Positions 25,491-38,760 are shown, counted from the stretch's first letter. The stretch: 64,000 nucleotides of DNA from Augochlora pura (GCF_028453695.1 NC_135774.1:24800001-24864000), one strand, 5' to 3'. A program made the numbers and translations. Notes: a model not told the origin generated them from the sequence alone.

Positions 25491-26516
25491 TTTCACGCAC
25501 AACTGGCACGATCTCGTTGATCTAGGTTGCGAGAAACAGGTCGATACGACGAATGGTTTTCAGAAAGGGATAAAACACCTTTCGAACACTGGCGTTTGAC
25601 TATTCAACACGGTCGACGACGCTCACGAGTCTTCGCCATGTACAGGAAGTTGAGACAACATTTCACCAACACAACAGCTCGTAAATAACTATGTCACTTC
25701 ACGGTGCTCAGAAACCTGATACAACTGTTAATTTCTGCAGAAAAAGGTGTACGGTTGTATTATTTCCGAACCGCTCTTAAGCGATCCACGAAACTCGATG
25801 TTGATCCCCCTTTGACTAATGTAGAAGATATTCGACCGAATTCCACGATGCACAAAGACACATACGATCAACCGCCAAGTTAAAAAGTTTAACGAGAAGC
25901 GCTAACACCATCAACTCGACCGCTGCTCCTCTTTGACTGCCTTTGACTGAAACCAATGTGGTGGCGCGTCATACGCGGCACCTTCAAGATGGCGTTTGAC
26001 CGCGCGATACGATTACCGTAGGTTTCTGCGCACTTTGAACCGCGCCATTTCAAACGATTTAAAAATCTAGCATCAAGAGAAATTATTGTTTGATAAAACC
26101 GACTGATTTAATGACTGTATCGTTGAACTCCGCTGTTCTGCTTCTTTCGCGCCATTCTATCTAATATACGTTCATTAATTATATTGTTCATTTGTTACAG
26201 GAAAAACATAAACAAAAAAAATGATGCTCGGGAAACGAGTTCCATGTGTCCTTAATGCAGCAAATGAGCAATATAATAAACACGCAATAACAATAATAAT
26301 AATAAAAATAAAACAGACTATTTGAATGGTAAAATAATTAATTTTATGTAAAAATATATACATTTAATATACATGCCTTGGAAACTTAAATATCGTTACT
26401 ATTTAGTATGTAAATATACATAACACAGGCGTAAATCAGGAATGCAAAATTGGTAAAGATATTATACGAATACAGCCCTATAATACTATGATCTCATTTT
26501 TCATGTAATAAATGCG
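25491..26516. promoter_or_regulatory. slimb 5' UTR and promoter region
   Basis: About 1 kb between the slimb start and the stop of the next minus-strand gene. It should hold the slimb 5' UTR and promoter, and the 3' UTR of the phosphatase to its right. The segment 25900-26050 is richer in CpG than its surroundings and contains CAAGATGGCG (25985-25994), a Pho/YY1-like site. No coding signal was seen. Confidence 0.5.
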
Positions 26517-27702
26517 TTAGATCCATTTGATCTGATCGTTTCTGGTCTTTCCAATTTCTGGTTGTAGAGTAAGCACAGCATAAGGTTTATGGCACACTTG
26601 TGAGTCTAGAGGTGGATAGTAATGTCTATAACACATGTATGTTAAAAAGTATCCTATCACTGAGCCAGCAACCACATCTAAAATTTGAAGTATTAGGATG
26701 TTTCGTTGATGGCATAGAAAAATATGTTTACCTTGCCAATGATGGTGATAATCACAAGTTCTACTCAGCGCTATTCCAAGTGCAATACAAATTGGTAAAA
26801 TAAATGCACATAACTTCCATGATTGTCCTTTACCAACTAGGCTAAATGTATGCAGCTTACCAGCTACATACAAAGCAATAAAACCAAAGCTTGCAAATGC
26901 AACTGAAATATAAATAATACTTCAATTACTATAGAATTTACATGAACTATATTGATACATACATGAGGAATGTCCACTTGGAAATGACTTCCTTCCGTCC
27001 CTAACAACAACTGGATTTCCATTACATTTGAAATCTGCAATCATTTCTCCATTTGGAAAACATCTCCAAAAGAAATCTGGTCTAGGACGACCTACAAAAT
27101 TTATTGTAAAATGTTGAAACAGAAAAAATTCTTAAATTGGAAATTTTCCTTTTTTACTTAAAGACTAGTTGATACATTTTTTTGGTAAAGTACTTCAGTT
27201 CTTACCAACTAAAAGTTTAATAATATCTGTCACAACACCATTGAAGCCCAATGCTAAAGTCAGTGACAATATCGCTTGGTAAAAATCAGTTTTGTCTTTA
27301 TAAATTATTAACGTGGAAAAAATTACCACAGCTGGCATAAGAAATACTAAAGGCTATAAAAATACAAGTTAATTATTCTTCTACTATACAATGCACATGC
27401 AGAAATATGATGCTATGTATATAGTACAATACCCATAATACTGTAGTTGGAACATAGGAATCAGTTCTTGGATTTTTATATAACCATAATTCCTCCTCAT
27501 GAATTTTTCTTGTAAATGGTTCTGCTTTCTCTAATTCTCTGTTGTGCATAAAATAAAAATATGTTCACGCAAATATTAACAATAATACTTGAAAATAGAT
27601 ATAAAAAAAGTATTACATGAATAATCCTGCTAAAACGATGCGTAATAATATATCAAACCAAAATCCTGTTAAGAACTCTGTACTACGTGAAACAGCCATC
27701 AT
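26517..27702 (-). CDS. PAP2-type phospholipid phosphatase (PLPP4/5 group)
   Basis: Members of this family remove phosphate from diacylglycerol pyrophosphate, phosphatidate and related lipids in ER or other membranes. Coding exons on the minus strand: 27617-27702, 27433-27538, 27206-27353, 26963-27091, 26732-26902 and 26517-26677, in frame, 266 residues, the usual length for PLPP4/5. The PAP2 signature is complete: motif C1 KLLVGRPRP, motif C2 KSFPSGHSS and motif C3 SRTCDYHHHW, so both catalytic histidines are present. Several hydrophobic helices surround these motifs, as in the six-helix family fold. The tail CHKPYAVL also matches the group. Two adjacent ATG codons occur at 27697-27702 and I used the first. 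One intron (26678-26731) falls inside the C3 motif between Gln and Asp. It lies divergent to KANSL3 across 2 kb. The exact vertebrate counterpart (4 or 5) cannot be told apart here. Confidence 0.92.
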
Positions 27703-29722
27703 GTATTTGAATAAACGAAAGCAATCATAGTATAGCTATCATTTTCTATGTGGAATGTATAGAAACAAATATGTATGAAATCACATAAATCGAAATGCAC
27801 TATACACCTGTAAGTACAAACATTTTTGTGTATTTGTATGGTACTGATTTTTAAGAGTCCATCTATTATAACGGTATCTGCAAACATATGTTTGAAATTA
27901 TTAACAAAATACAAAAAAAGGTATACGATCAAATTATTTCTAGTTACTGAATTGCAGATTTTTACACATTTATTTCTTATAAAAGTCTCAAAAATAGAAA
28001 AGAAATGATGTGCTGAACTTTAATGTCTCATTATTCACTGAATCTATTGATATAGAGGCTTAAGTGAAAGGTTCATTTTGTATTGATCGAGTTTCTTTAG
28101 ATTTACATAGGTTTATTATACAAGCTATAAATTTGCATAAACATCCGCAATTTAATATTTACCTACTTACGTTAATGATCTAATGCTACCTCTCTAAAAA
28201 AATAAGTGTTAACCAATCATTTATGTTGAAGTTTTTCAAGATATGTTGTAACACTTATTTACTCCATGTGTACATAAAATACATAAAAATACATTTAAAT
28301 ATACTATTGGAGAAACAATACTGAATACGTTACATTTTTCTTGCCCAAATATTTCAATTTTAATTGTAATTTTTTGATTCGATGCTAGCGATGTTCAGCT
28401 AGGTACATACTGAATGGTCAATTGTGAATCAGACTTCATTGTGATGTGTACATATGGCATATGTACATACAACTTGTCACGTTGAAATGGAACGTTTGGA
28501 CTATCTAGAAAAATCCTTATTAAACTGAAGAAATATCAATACATTCGCTGGACAATAATAAAATCTAATTTATGTAATTCCATAAATAATTTTAAGACAG
28601 CACTAAAATTTAAAGCATGGTTTCCGAGTCCACGATTGGTCAATTAATTTAGATCCATCATAGGTGTACATACGTATGTAAGTATATGTATATGCACATA
28701 TGTACTGTATGGAATATTATATATGTATATATATACATATATAATTATATCGTGAACATCTGTTGATCTGAACGTCGTTTCGTATGCAAATTGTAATTTG
28801 TATTCACATCCACCTAATTATGTATTCATGTTTATGTTCAGTTTGTTCATTCTCATTTGATCGAATATTTGATAATTTTATCATTTAACGCGTACGTTAG
28901 CAACTAAACATAGTTGGATCCACAAAATTGCTTGTACCTATTCCAATCTTTGCCATTAGAAAAACTAATTCCGAGTGATTTTATTATCTTTAAGGTTTAT
29001 ATACACTCGACATCATTGAATATTAGATGTTGATGTAATAAATGCACAGTTGAATCTAATAAACTCGTGTATTATCGGATGAAAGTTAATTCAAACCATA
29101 CCAATCCATACAGTGCATTCTACACGTAAAAATAGTTTGGTGTACATATATATGTATGTACATATGGGTGTAGTTACATATTTTGGAGCCCATGTGGAGT
29201 CCAATCACAACCACACATCCACAATTACCCACACACTCACGTTATATTTATATTCTACCTGTTTTTTTGCAACAGATTCCATTAAAACAATATCTGTTGT
29301 TTAATGCACGGCTGTGTGATAATATAAGACTTGGCATTGTGATGCTACAAGAAAAAATTTCGAAACTAATGCATATTGCAGGTTAGTTTTATAAGAAACA
29401 TATACTGCACCATTTTATACATTCAAAGTAATTACGTAATAGAAAATATTATTTATCCTTGCATTTACGTACATTTTATTGCAATTAGTTCAAATTTATC
29501 CACTACAATGTTTAAATTTATCTATACATATTTCACAATAATGTGACAAATATAAATATTATCATAATGAATATTAATAACATAGGTTTCTAATTATCTT
29601 TAGCGACATACGATTAAAAAATCTAACAAAAGCCATGGAGTAAATGGTTTAAACAGATCCAGTATTATCGAACAGAGGTTAATTATACTTATGGATATAT
29701 TTTGTATCAGTACTTTACAATA
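27703..29722. other. divergent intergenic region, phospholipid phosphatase / KANSL3
   Basis: A 2 kb AT-rich region holding both promoters. An acceptor (TTTGTATCAG) ending at 29710 just before the KANSL3 ATG implies at least one upstream noncoding exon of that gene. Short alternating TATA/TACATA tracts occur at about 28677-28750 and 29140-29170. No gene is visible; the short frames here look random. Confidence 0.5.
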
Positions 29723-32700
29723 ATGATGTTGACACCAATGTCAACGATACCTTCTACATCAATAAGTGGCTCAAGAGTGCCAAGCCCTATGAGTGACACA
29801 ATCGATGATAATCCAAACAGATTAACAACATATTTACACCAGCTTGCTGGGTGCTATGAGATGGAAGTTGATATGATAACAAGGGATCATTGCTATGCTA
29901 GACCATGGAATTGGAAACCAGAAAACATATATGTAAAACCTCTAAAAAAATTATTTTTTCATAAAAGAAGTTCATCAACGTAAGAAATTAAATGTAGATA
30001 ATGAATTGAGTTCAGTGTACTAATTAAAAATCTTATTGTATAACATTTACTTTGTTAGGGAGAAACCTGATCAGGATGAAGAAATCGATGTTGAAAAAGA
30101 TAGCAATGAATCACTGATACCACCAGTGGATTTAACAAGATCTAGAAATCAAATGGACGAGCTTCAAAGTTTAGCAAATTTTGCCCGACCCGATGAAAAT
30201 GAAGACTGGGAAGAGAAACTTGATAAAATCTTATGGACTCCTGTTCAGAATAGAATATTTACCAAAGTCCTTAAAATATTTAATTCTGAGAGACTCGCAA
30301 GATTAGCTAAATCAACTAGTGTTATAGAACCAGTATTTCGGCGAACTTCGATAGATACAGCTGCAAGAAGATTTCGAGAAACATTGGCTTCTGCAGGCTG
30401 GGATTGGAGACTTGCTCAATGGTTGCATAGCTTATTATTTGATCATCTTCCTCAAGAATACCTTGGGATTTATCTTGATATATTGCAAACTTTAAGACTG
30501 AAAATTCCTCAACTTATTGATAAGATGATTGCTGTGCAACCAAACATTAATGCAAAGACAGGTTCTATAACATGGGAAACTCTTGGAACACTTCTAAAAA
30601 GATCATGGGATCCAATTGCTCCAAGTTTAAATGGCAATAGACTTGTAATGAAATTTTTCTAAATTGTTACAACACACCAGCGTAAATACCCACGCATCTG
30701 ATTGCTAACATTATTATTACAGAAAAAATTACCAGGAAATCCAATTCTAATAATAACACCTACTGGAGTTGGTTCTAGCATGTCGTCGAGGCAACACAAA
30801 TGGATATCGCAATTAGGAGCTTTAGGAATGGTTGTTACTGTACATACACATTTAGGTTTAGCAGCTAATAGAATGACTATGATGGTGTGCATTGACCAAT
30901 TAGTGCAAGCTACTAGAACAAAAATACAGGATATTAGAAGTGACTGTCCTGGTCGACCGATCATACTAGTTGGTTTTAATGCTGGTGCTGCCCTTGCATG
31001 CCAGGTAGTATTAATATATTATTAAAAATACTCAGTGTCTCATATTACATAATTTAATATTAATATTACATTCAAATATTTATAGGTTGCACAAATGGAA
31101 CACGTGACTGCAGTTATTTGTCTTGGATTTCCCTTCTCTACAGTTGAAGGAAAAAGGGGTACACCTGATGATACGTTAATGGATATTCGTTGTCCAGTGA
31201 TGTTCATTATTGGGCAAAATGCTACCCTTGCAAAAGCCGACGATTTGGAAGATCTTCGGGAAAAGATGTTGGTTGAGACAAGTTTGGTGGTAGTTGGAAC
31301 TGCGGATGATCATTTGAGAATATCTACTGCAAAAAAGATATCTGAGGGTATTACTCAGAGCATGGTGGACAGATGTATTCTAGATGAGATTGGAGATTTT
31401 GTAGGCAGCATTCTTTTACAACCACAACCTTTGCCGTTAAGATCAACTCTATTATCGAGTTTTGAAAGTAAAAACAACAGAAAAGAACCACGGAAACGAA
31501 GAACTTCGACGAGCAGTTCCGTCGAAAGTGAACCAAACTCTCCAACTGTAAAGAAGTCTCGACCAAACACACCTATTTCTTCGGCAGTATCTGTTGGACA
31601 AAATACATTATCGCCTGCTGTTTCGAAAGTAGGAACACTTAATGCACAGTCGAATTTAGTAACTGCAAGTGTAGCGCATACAAGTCATACACACAACGTG
31701 AAACGCAAACCTCGTGTAATTAGTAATCAGAAAACACACTTTGTAGAACATTTAATAACATCCAGGCTGTCTGGTCAAGTAAGTAGTAAAACAATAGCAG
31801 TGTAACAATGTGCAATATGTCCATAGAGAAAGTAAATGTAATAGCAGATATTTTTTTTACAGCAAAACTCTACCACAGACAATGGTGGTATAACTTTAAA
31901 CATTGGTTCCTTAGCAAGTTTAGCACCCATAGGTCCAATACGATTAGCACCTGCGTCAACTGGTCAGACCGTATCTCCTATGGTAAAAAATACTGCTAAA
32001 CCTTCAATGTCCTCAACTAAAGTACCTAAAATCGTATCGACAAACGTTCAACTTCAGAATGTTTCTAAAATGAAAGCTCTAGTATCATCAGGCAAAGGAT
32101 TTTCTAAAGTAATATCTAATAACTACAGGCACATTAATATGCCTGATAAAAACGGAGACGCAAAGTTAGTTAATGTATTGACGAGTTCTGGAAACCAAAT
32201 TAGAGTTACTACTCCGACTACAGCAGGTAAATGTTCTGCAATTGCTGTTTTTCGTTTTGATTTACAATCATAAATTATATTTAATAAGTATTCAATTTTT
32301 CATGTCTATAGTAATACATAGTAAATCCGGAGTGGGAACGTCGAATGGCAATTTACCGAGCATGCTGCAAAATGGCAAAAGTTCCCTCACACTCGCGACA
32401 GGTTCATCGTCTACTCGTGTACCAGCGGCGTCTAGCATCTTACTGACCCCAAATAATTCTACAGCAAATAATATAGCACCAACCTCATCTACAATATCAA
32501 AAGGTAGAATATTATTATCTAATCAAATACTAAATAATTTGCCAACGTCGTAATATTTCTCACTTTCCAATGAAATATAAATAGCGTTGACAAGTACGAA
32601 ATTAGGACATTATAAAAATTGGTAAAATTTACTTATTACTTTTAAGAGTATATTGATACAACGAAAGTATTGTAAGAACTTTATTTACTGAAACATAATT

Positions 32701-35152
32701 ATATATTCTCTTTCTTTTTTTTTTAAACAGAAAGTACTACTTTTTCCTAAATTTGATAAATCTTGTACATATGCATAAAAAGTTATATAATTGTATTATG
32801 TATCTTTGAAATGTATTTCATACATCCCTATACAATACACATGAAAAGTAACAAATAAATAAATTTTTCAATTTGTTTAAAAGTATCCACGACATAAAAA
32901 AAAAAAACGAAATTAAAAGAAATATAAAAATATTATTATAAAACATAAAACAAAAGAGTATAAACAATAAAAATGTACAGATCATTTTCAGTATTAATAA
33001 ATTATATTTTAAGAGATAAGAGCACTGGAAGGAAGCTCCATGTCATCTGTCTATTATAATTGCAGAAATTTATAGGAGTTTCTTTTGCAGAAATTTCCTG
33101 TGTACACAAAACTGTTTCATGTATAGATCACAGCTTTTTTCAATATATTACTATTTAACAAATACATTTTTTTCTTGAATAGTTGTTCATTTTATCCAAT
33201 TTTATATTTTTATTTACAATTTATTTTATCAATTTGAAAGGACTTCTAATTTATGGGAAAACAAAACACATTGTGCATGAACACCATTGATACAGAGGTT
33301 TTGGTACAGCTGTTTCCATTTTTTTTTTTGTTATTATGTTCATAGATTGTGGTTCAAACTTTTATCTGATTTCAGTAGCTTTCTTTATTTGAAATGTGTT
33401 TCATGTAGAATGACTGCATTAGTTAAGTAACTTAACTGACGATATTTACTTCTAGTCGTATTATATTTCTACTTATTATTAGTGCATTTAATAATGATTG
33501 TTGATTTTGCTACATAAAAATAACAAGGGGATTACATACATATAAATATATTTGTTATAAAATATAGCATGTATTTATATTATTTTACATTTAATATAAG
33601 TTTATATATTCAAAAATATTTAAAGTAATGTCTTGTACATATATTAGCGCTACCTTTTATTTTGTATTAAATAAATATTTTTTCATGTAATTTGAATTTA
33701 TTTGTTTCCTAACCCCGATCCTATTTGCATTAACGATTTGTATTAATTTTCTTTTAAATCATACAGTAATATTTTCCAACAAAAGTATTTTGTCAATATA
33801 CACATCTGATGAGAAGATATAATAGTACCTGTATGATAATATTATTAGTACAAATATTAATTAAACTATCATAAAATTTTTGTTATTATTTTTATAGCTC
33901 GAGCATGGTTTACAGTACAATAAGAATAAGTTTCCCATAATTTCTGAACATATCTATATCCTTGAATGGTGTTCATATTAAATCAGTGGAATACTTGCTG
34001 ATCTATATTTTAAAAACTTGTTGATACGTACCTATATATTTTATAGTGATGGACGACATGGCAACGACCAGTAACTCTTCACATGTGATCCTCAGTTCTA
34101 CTCATTCATTGGATACGTTCAAGATGTCACAATTACCTCGACAAGTAACTACCTGTAACAACAACGATAACTCTCATAATACATCATGTGGGAATATAAT
34201 CATGGTTGAAAGTTCTCTTAATACTAAACCTACTTGTTCGCCGATGATAGTGCCATTTAATAGTCATAGTTCAGGCACTATCTTACCACTATCTACCAAG
34301 TTAAAACCTGCCCAACGATCTACAAAAACAATGCCAAAAATTACAGTTAACACATCCAGTTTGCAGAGAATTCATAAAGCAAAACCGCAGACTGTACAAA
34401 AGAATTGTCTTGCAAATGATATTGATGATGATTTAGGAAACATCTTGGATATACCGATTATATTTGCAAAAGATGATGACAATTTAAATTCCATTGAAAA
34501 AAATCCATCTCTATCGCAAGTAACTGTACCTATAGATGTTCATGAAAAAAGTACAAGTAAACTGAATAGTAACACTAAAGTTGTTCTCATAAGTAACAAA
34601 CATGATAAGCAACAGACTAACAAATTTATTACGCCTTCTGCTCAAACTATCATATGCCCCAATGTAGCTGTGCAAAATTTAAACCACGTAATACTACAGA
34701 CGAGACCACAAAATCCTACTATATCGAAAACTAAAACCACAATTCCAATGCAGACTCGTACAAACCAACCCACCATAAAGTACACTAAAATAATACTTGC
34801 TAAAAGAAATTCACAGCCTCCTCATCAAAATGATAAAAATGAACAAGTAATTGTTACTAAGACAATTGACAAACTGAATACACCTAAACTTTTGACCCTT
34901 GATAAAACTGCACAAATCACATCAAAAAAATTGATAAGAAACGAAGAGAGATACATAGATGAAGCAATAGAAATAGAAGATGCAATAAAAATGAATATTA
35001 TAGAACGTAAATATATACCCTTACAAAAGGTTGATTTAACACCATCAACGCAACATGAGAACGCAAAACAAATTCCGTGTGAAACGAAAGTAAACGAAGA
35101 GACTTATTCGGAGAATTCCAAACTTGATGATGGAATTAATTTCCACATATAG
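29723..35152 (+). CDS. KANSL3: NSL complex subunit 3 (KANSL3)
   Basis: KANSL3/NSL3 is a subunit of the MOF-containing NSL histone acetyltransferase complex that acts at housekeeping promoters. Exons are 29723-29979, 30059-30644, 30723-31004, 31086-31778, 31863-32226, 32312-32503 and 34047-35152; frame is kept throughout, giving 1159 residues. Conserved blocks include DHCYARPWNWKPENI, the helical WRLAQWLHSLLFDHLPQEY, and an alpha/beta-hydrolase-like domain with KLPGNPILIITP, IILVGFNAGAALACQ, VICLGFPF, IGQNA, SLVVVGTADDHLRIS and TQSMVDRCILDEI. The nucleophile elbow reads G-F-N-A-G, with Asn where an active hydrolase has Ser. The C-terminal third is Ser/Thr/Asn-rich and disordered, with one acidic-hydrophobic block (ILDIPIIFAKDDDN). 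If the donor at 32503 is not used, a stop at 32551-32553 gives an 807-residue form. Start: the first of two ATGs after the acceptor. Confidence 0.9.
32504..34046 (+). other. KANSL3 last intron or alternative 3' UTR
   Basis: A 1.5 kb AT-rich stretch between the sixth exon and the long last exon. It begins with donor GTAGAA and ends with acceptor TTTTATAG, so it can be an intron. It also contains a stop 50 bases in and AATAAA signals (for example near 33670), so it can serve as the 3' UTR of a short transcript. No other gene was seen. Confidence 0.5.
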
Positions 35153-35274
35153 ATTGTCTAATTCCAAATAAAAGAATGTGTTTGTATGACTAGCATAATT
35201 ATGTAAATGTTATTGGTTAAACAGCTTTAATAGTAATTAATTATATATTGTTCCTTATTTTATAGTATGAATGT

Positions 35275-35280
35275 AATAAA
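35275..35280 (+). terminator. AATAAA poly(A) signal of KANSL3
   Basis: Canonical signal 123 bases past the stop of the long KANSL3 form. Assigned by position. Confidence 0.5.
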
Positions 35281-35623
35281 AACGCAACGCTACTGGATGT
35301 TCCATGGATTTTCACAGATACTGTATAGAATGCATTTTACAGATACAAAACTACTAGTAAGCTATCTTTTAAACAATTCCAAATTTATCTATGCAAAGAA
35401 ATATTACTTTTAGTTAAAATAAATTATTTATTATGAATTTATTTTAATAAGTTATTAAATTTTAGAAATTAATTGTCTTAATATAATTGTGAATTGTATC
35501 GATTGTGATAATAACTGTATATGCATTGTAAATACAATGGTTTATGAAAATGCGAATCACAATTATTGTTGCACATTTGTTTCATTGTCAAATCTTCTAG
35601 TACAATAAAATTCTTCTGTTTAA

Positions 35624-35629
35624 TTTATT
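35624..35629 (-). terminator. AATAAA poly(A) signal of NOC3
   Basis: Canonical AATAAA on the minus strand, 51 bases after the NOC3 stop. Assigned by position. Confidence 0.5.
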
Positions 35630-35679
35630 TACTTCGGAATGCTACTATTTCATAGCTATAATTTGTACTATATGTAATG

Positions 35680-38600
35680 TTAATTACAATATGCACTATA
35701 AAAATCTACGTATCCGTCTGCAAACAGTTCAGCGTTATTTACGCTATCAACGTAATCACTGAATTCGCTGTTAACAAAATGATGTGTCGTTATTGTCTTC
35801 TTTCTAGTTATCTTCTTGGGAACTGGTATAGCTGGCTTAAATGCAACACCAGTGGGATCATACTCAGTGTATAGTTCCTCTGGAGTTCTGCAAAGAATTA
35901 AATGATTTATATAATATGTCTAAAAATATCAGTTCATGAAAACGAAATGTTTTACTTACAATTTTGCAATTTCAGGAGACAAACTACCTTCCCCAGTAGA
36001 TGGTACACTCCATGCTATATTTTTCGCTATTTTTTGAACAACGCTATGATAATGCCGCTGTACAGATAAAATAGTAAAAGTATAGATAATTGGTAAAACT
36101 TTAAGGATATCTATTGTTGTTGACAAATTGTTATGGATACGTACTTGCAAAGCCGCAAGTTCCCACAATGCAGTACAATGTGCATTACAACATTCAGGTT
36201 CTTCTAATTCTGGTTGGTAAAAGCCATCCCCAGTGCTACAATCTGTATCTAGTAAAATGTTCGCAGTTTTTCCAAGCTGCATACTTTGTTTTACTATCCC
36301 AAGAATGCCGAGTACTGTGTTATACTGAGATTGTAAAGACACAATAGCCATTCTTTTGAGAAACGCTATTAGACGGTTCTGTGTGATTCTTTTTCTTCGT
36401 TGTATTAAAACTTGTACTAAAACTTTTATAAGGATCTCTGACTCTGGATGAGTTTTACCACAATGGATATTTATTAAATTTTTATATAGATGTACATAAA
36501 ACCTATAAAATAAAAGCGTACATTTAATTTTCTTCCCTCAAATAATAATTGCTTTTTTGAAACACATACCTATAAGGATCGAGATTTAACGCTGATCCTT
36601 GACCTGATAATATTGTGAATACGCATTGTATGCAATGCAATTGATCTCTTAAACTCAAATTCGTTTCTTCCATCAATTTATTAATGGCAGTCACTAAGTC
36701 CTGATAGAACTCCAAATTTATGCAATGTGCAAATCTATAATTATTACGTAGAATGAAATATTATATAGTATGATAAAAAATTAGGTGTAGACAAAAATTA
36801 CTATACTTTGCAAGGCCTTCCAGACAAATGGACAGAATTTTACTATTAGGTGTTTGCTTTAAAATTCTAAAGTAAATAGTAAACACTATACTAGTAATTT
36901 CAGTGAGGAGTTTTTGTTTAGTCTGTTTATTCTCTTCTGCTTTAGTCTCAAGCAATTCATTTTCTACCTGTTCAAGCTTTTTATTTTTTTTTCGCTCTCG
37001 TTTACTTAAAGCAAGAATTCTTTGTTTGTGAGACGCAAGTTTCTTTTGTTTACTTTCTTCCTCTTTCTCTTTATCCAAATTGACATCTTTTATACGAAGA
37101 GATAAAAGTACAAATAGAACTTCAGAATGAACAGAGTGAGCTTTTGCTTTTATGTACTGATTTAGCTTACGCACGATCTGAAAAATAAAATAATATAATT
37201 AATATTATTAGAATGCACCTTACAAATTATAATTATAATTTCTTACTGTTAGAGACAATTCAGCTCGTTTGTCTTCGTTGAATATTTGAGAAATGCATTT
37301 AGCCACCTCTTGTCTCACAGATTCAAATTTATTATCAAGAAACGGTATCAAAAAATTGGCTATATTAATGGAGTAGTTAAAATAAGGATGAGCTGCTAAA
37401 ATATCACACATGCACGTTATGCCAAGCTTTCCTAATTCTATCTCGTGTTCTTTCAATGACCGTGTATCTCCTTTTTTTCTTCGTAATGCACCAGACATCT
37501 TTTCCAATTTTTGTAAATAACGTTTATAATTTCTTAACAGAGCGGTTTCATAATTCTGTAGTGCCAATGTATCCTTCTTTACTAAATAAACAAAAAATGT
37601 TTATCATATATGCATATTGTTAAAATATAAATAATGTCACCAACGATAACTACATACATTTTACACCTTCTTGCTGGACTTGTAGAATATGATAAGAAGG
37701 TAGTAAGTCTTTGAAAACTTCTAACAAAGATATTGTTGCTAATTTTCTAACAGTAATATATACTTCTGGATCTGATTCTTCCATAAAATCTAGTAAAGCA
37801 TTAAAATTATCAGATTTATTCTCTGGTGTTTCTAAAAGACTACTAGCAAGTAAACCGATCTTCAAACGTTTTGACGTTAATGCTTCTCTGCGACATGCTA
37901 GAAGTTCAATCATAGACACAGGCTTCTTATTTTCATCTTCATCTTCAACTCCATTCTAAAATATCAGTTAATTCACAGATATATAGGTATTTTTGCTAAT
38001 GAAGTAATGTTTTATACGATGTGAGCATTACTATAATACCTCTATTTCTTCTTCCACATACTCATCTTCTACATTTTGTTCTTTATTAAACTTATCTTCA
38101 TTATTTTCATCATCAACTTCTATTACCCTCTTCTGGATAATCCCATTTTGAGTTTTAGTAGGAAGTAATAGACGAACTTTCTTGTTTCCTACTTCTTCAG
38201 CTATTTTTGAAACATTATTTTCATATAATTCTTCTAGCGTTTCCCCATTTTTTCTTTTCTTTACTTTCTTATTATCTGTTCTAAATTGCACATAATTATA
38301 AACAATTGTATATTAAAATATCATGATAAAGATAACAAAAAATATCTATATATATTTAACATACTGGTTTAAGTGTATATGTTTCAATAAATTGTAGGAT
38401 TTATTAGAAATAGCTTTCTCCAAAAATTGTAAGTCATCTTCTTCGACCATAGACAAGAGATCTTCTCCATGGTCACTCTCTTCTTCTTCCACTGATTCTG
38501 GATGTGATTGTACTACTTTTTGAACTTGTTTTTTCGGTTTATGTCGCCTTGTTTTAAGTTTCCCCTGTTTCATAAGTTTGGTCCTCTTCTGATTGCTCCT

Positions 38601-38760
38601 TTTGATCGCACTAATTTTAAGTTTCTTCTGTTTTATCCAACATAAGAAATTAACTAATTATACGAAATGGCAGATTCACTTAAATATATCTTCGATACGA
38701 CGTTTAGGTTATATTTAATTATTGTTTTTAATTCATTAATGTGACATTACTTACCGCCAT
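35680..38760 (-). CDS. NOC3L: Nucleolar complex protein 3 (NOC3)
   Basis: NOC3 works with NOC2 in maturation and intranuclear transport of pre-60S ribosomal particles. Coding exons on the minus strand: 38755-38760, 38365-38627, 38040-38280, 37658-37955, 37247-37581, 36807-37177, 36570-36734, 36145-36502, 35960-36057 and 35680-35887; phases agree at every junction, 780 residues (about 800 in vertebrates). Residues 1-180 are Lys/Arg-rich then strongly acidic, as expected for a nucleolar protein. The conserved core includes FMEESDPEVYITVRKLATISL, LLRNYKRYLQKLEKM, a Lys/Glu-rich coiled segment, FRILKQTPNSKILSICLEGL, HCIQCVFTILSGQG and FYQPELEEPECCNAHCTALW. The first coding exon is just six bases (Met-Ala) at an ATGGCGG start followed by GTAAGT. 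I chose it because the next exon is open upstream only to its acceptor and joins in phase 0. An internal ATG at 38571-38573 is the alternative. Confidence 0.92.

Larger units (their letters stand above)
35153..35679. other. convergent 3' region, KANSL3 / NOC3
   Basis: 527 bases between two stop codons of genes running towards each other. It holds KANSL3 poly(A) signals at 35275 and 35604 on the plus strand, and a minus-strand signal for NOC3 at 35624-35629, 51 bases past its stop. Use of the distal plus-strand site would bring the two 3' ends within a few tens of bases or make them overlap. Confidence 0.5.
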
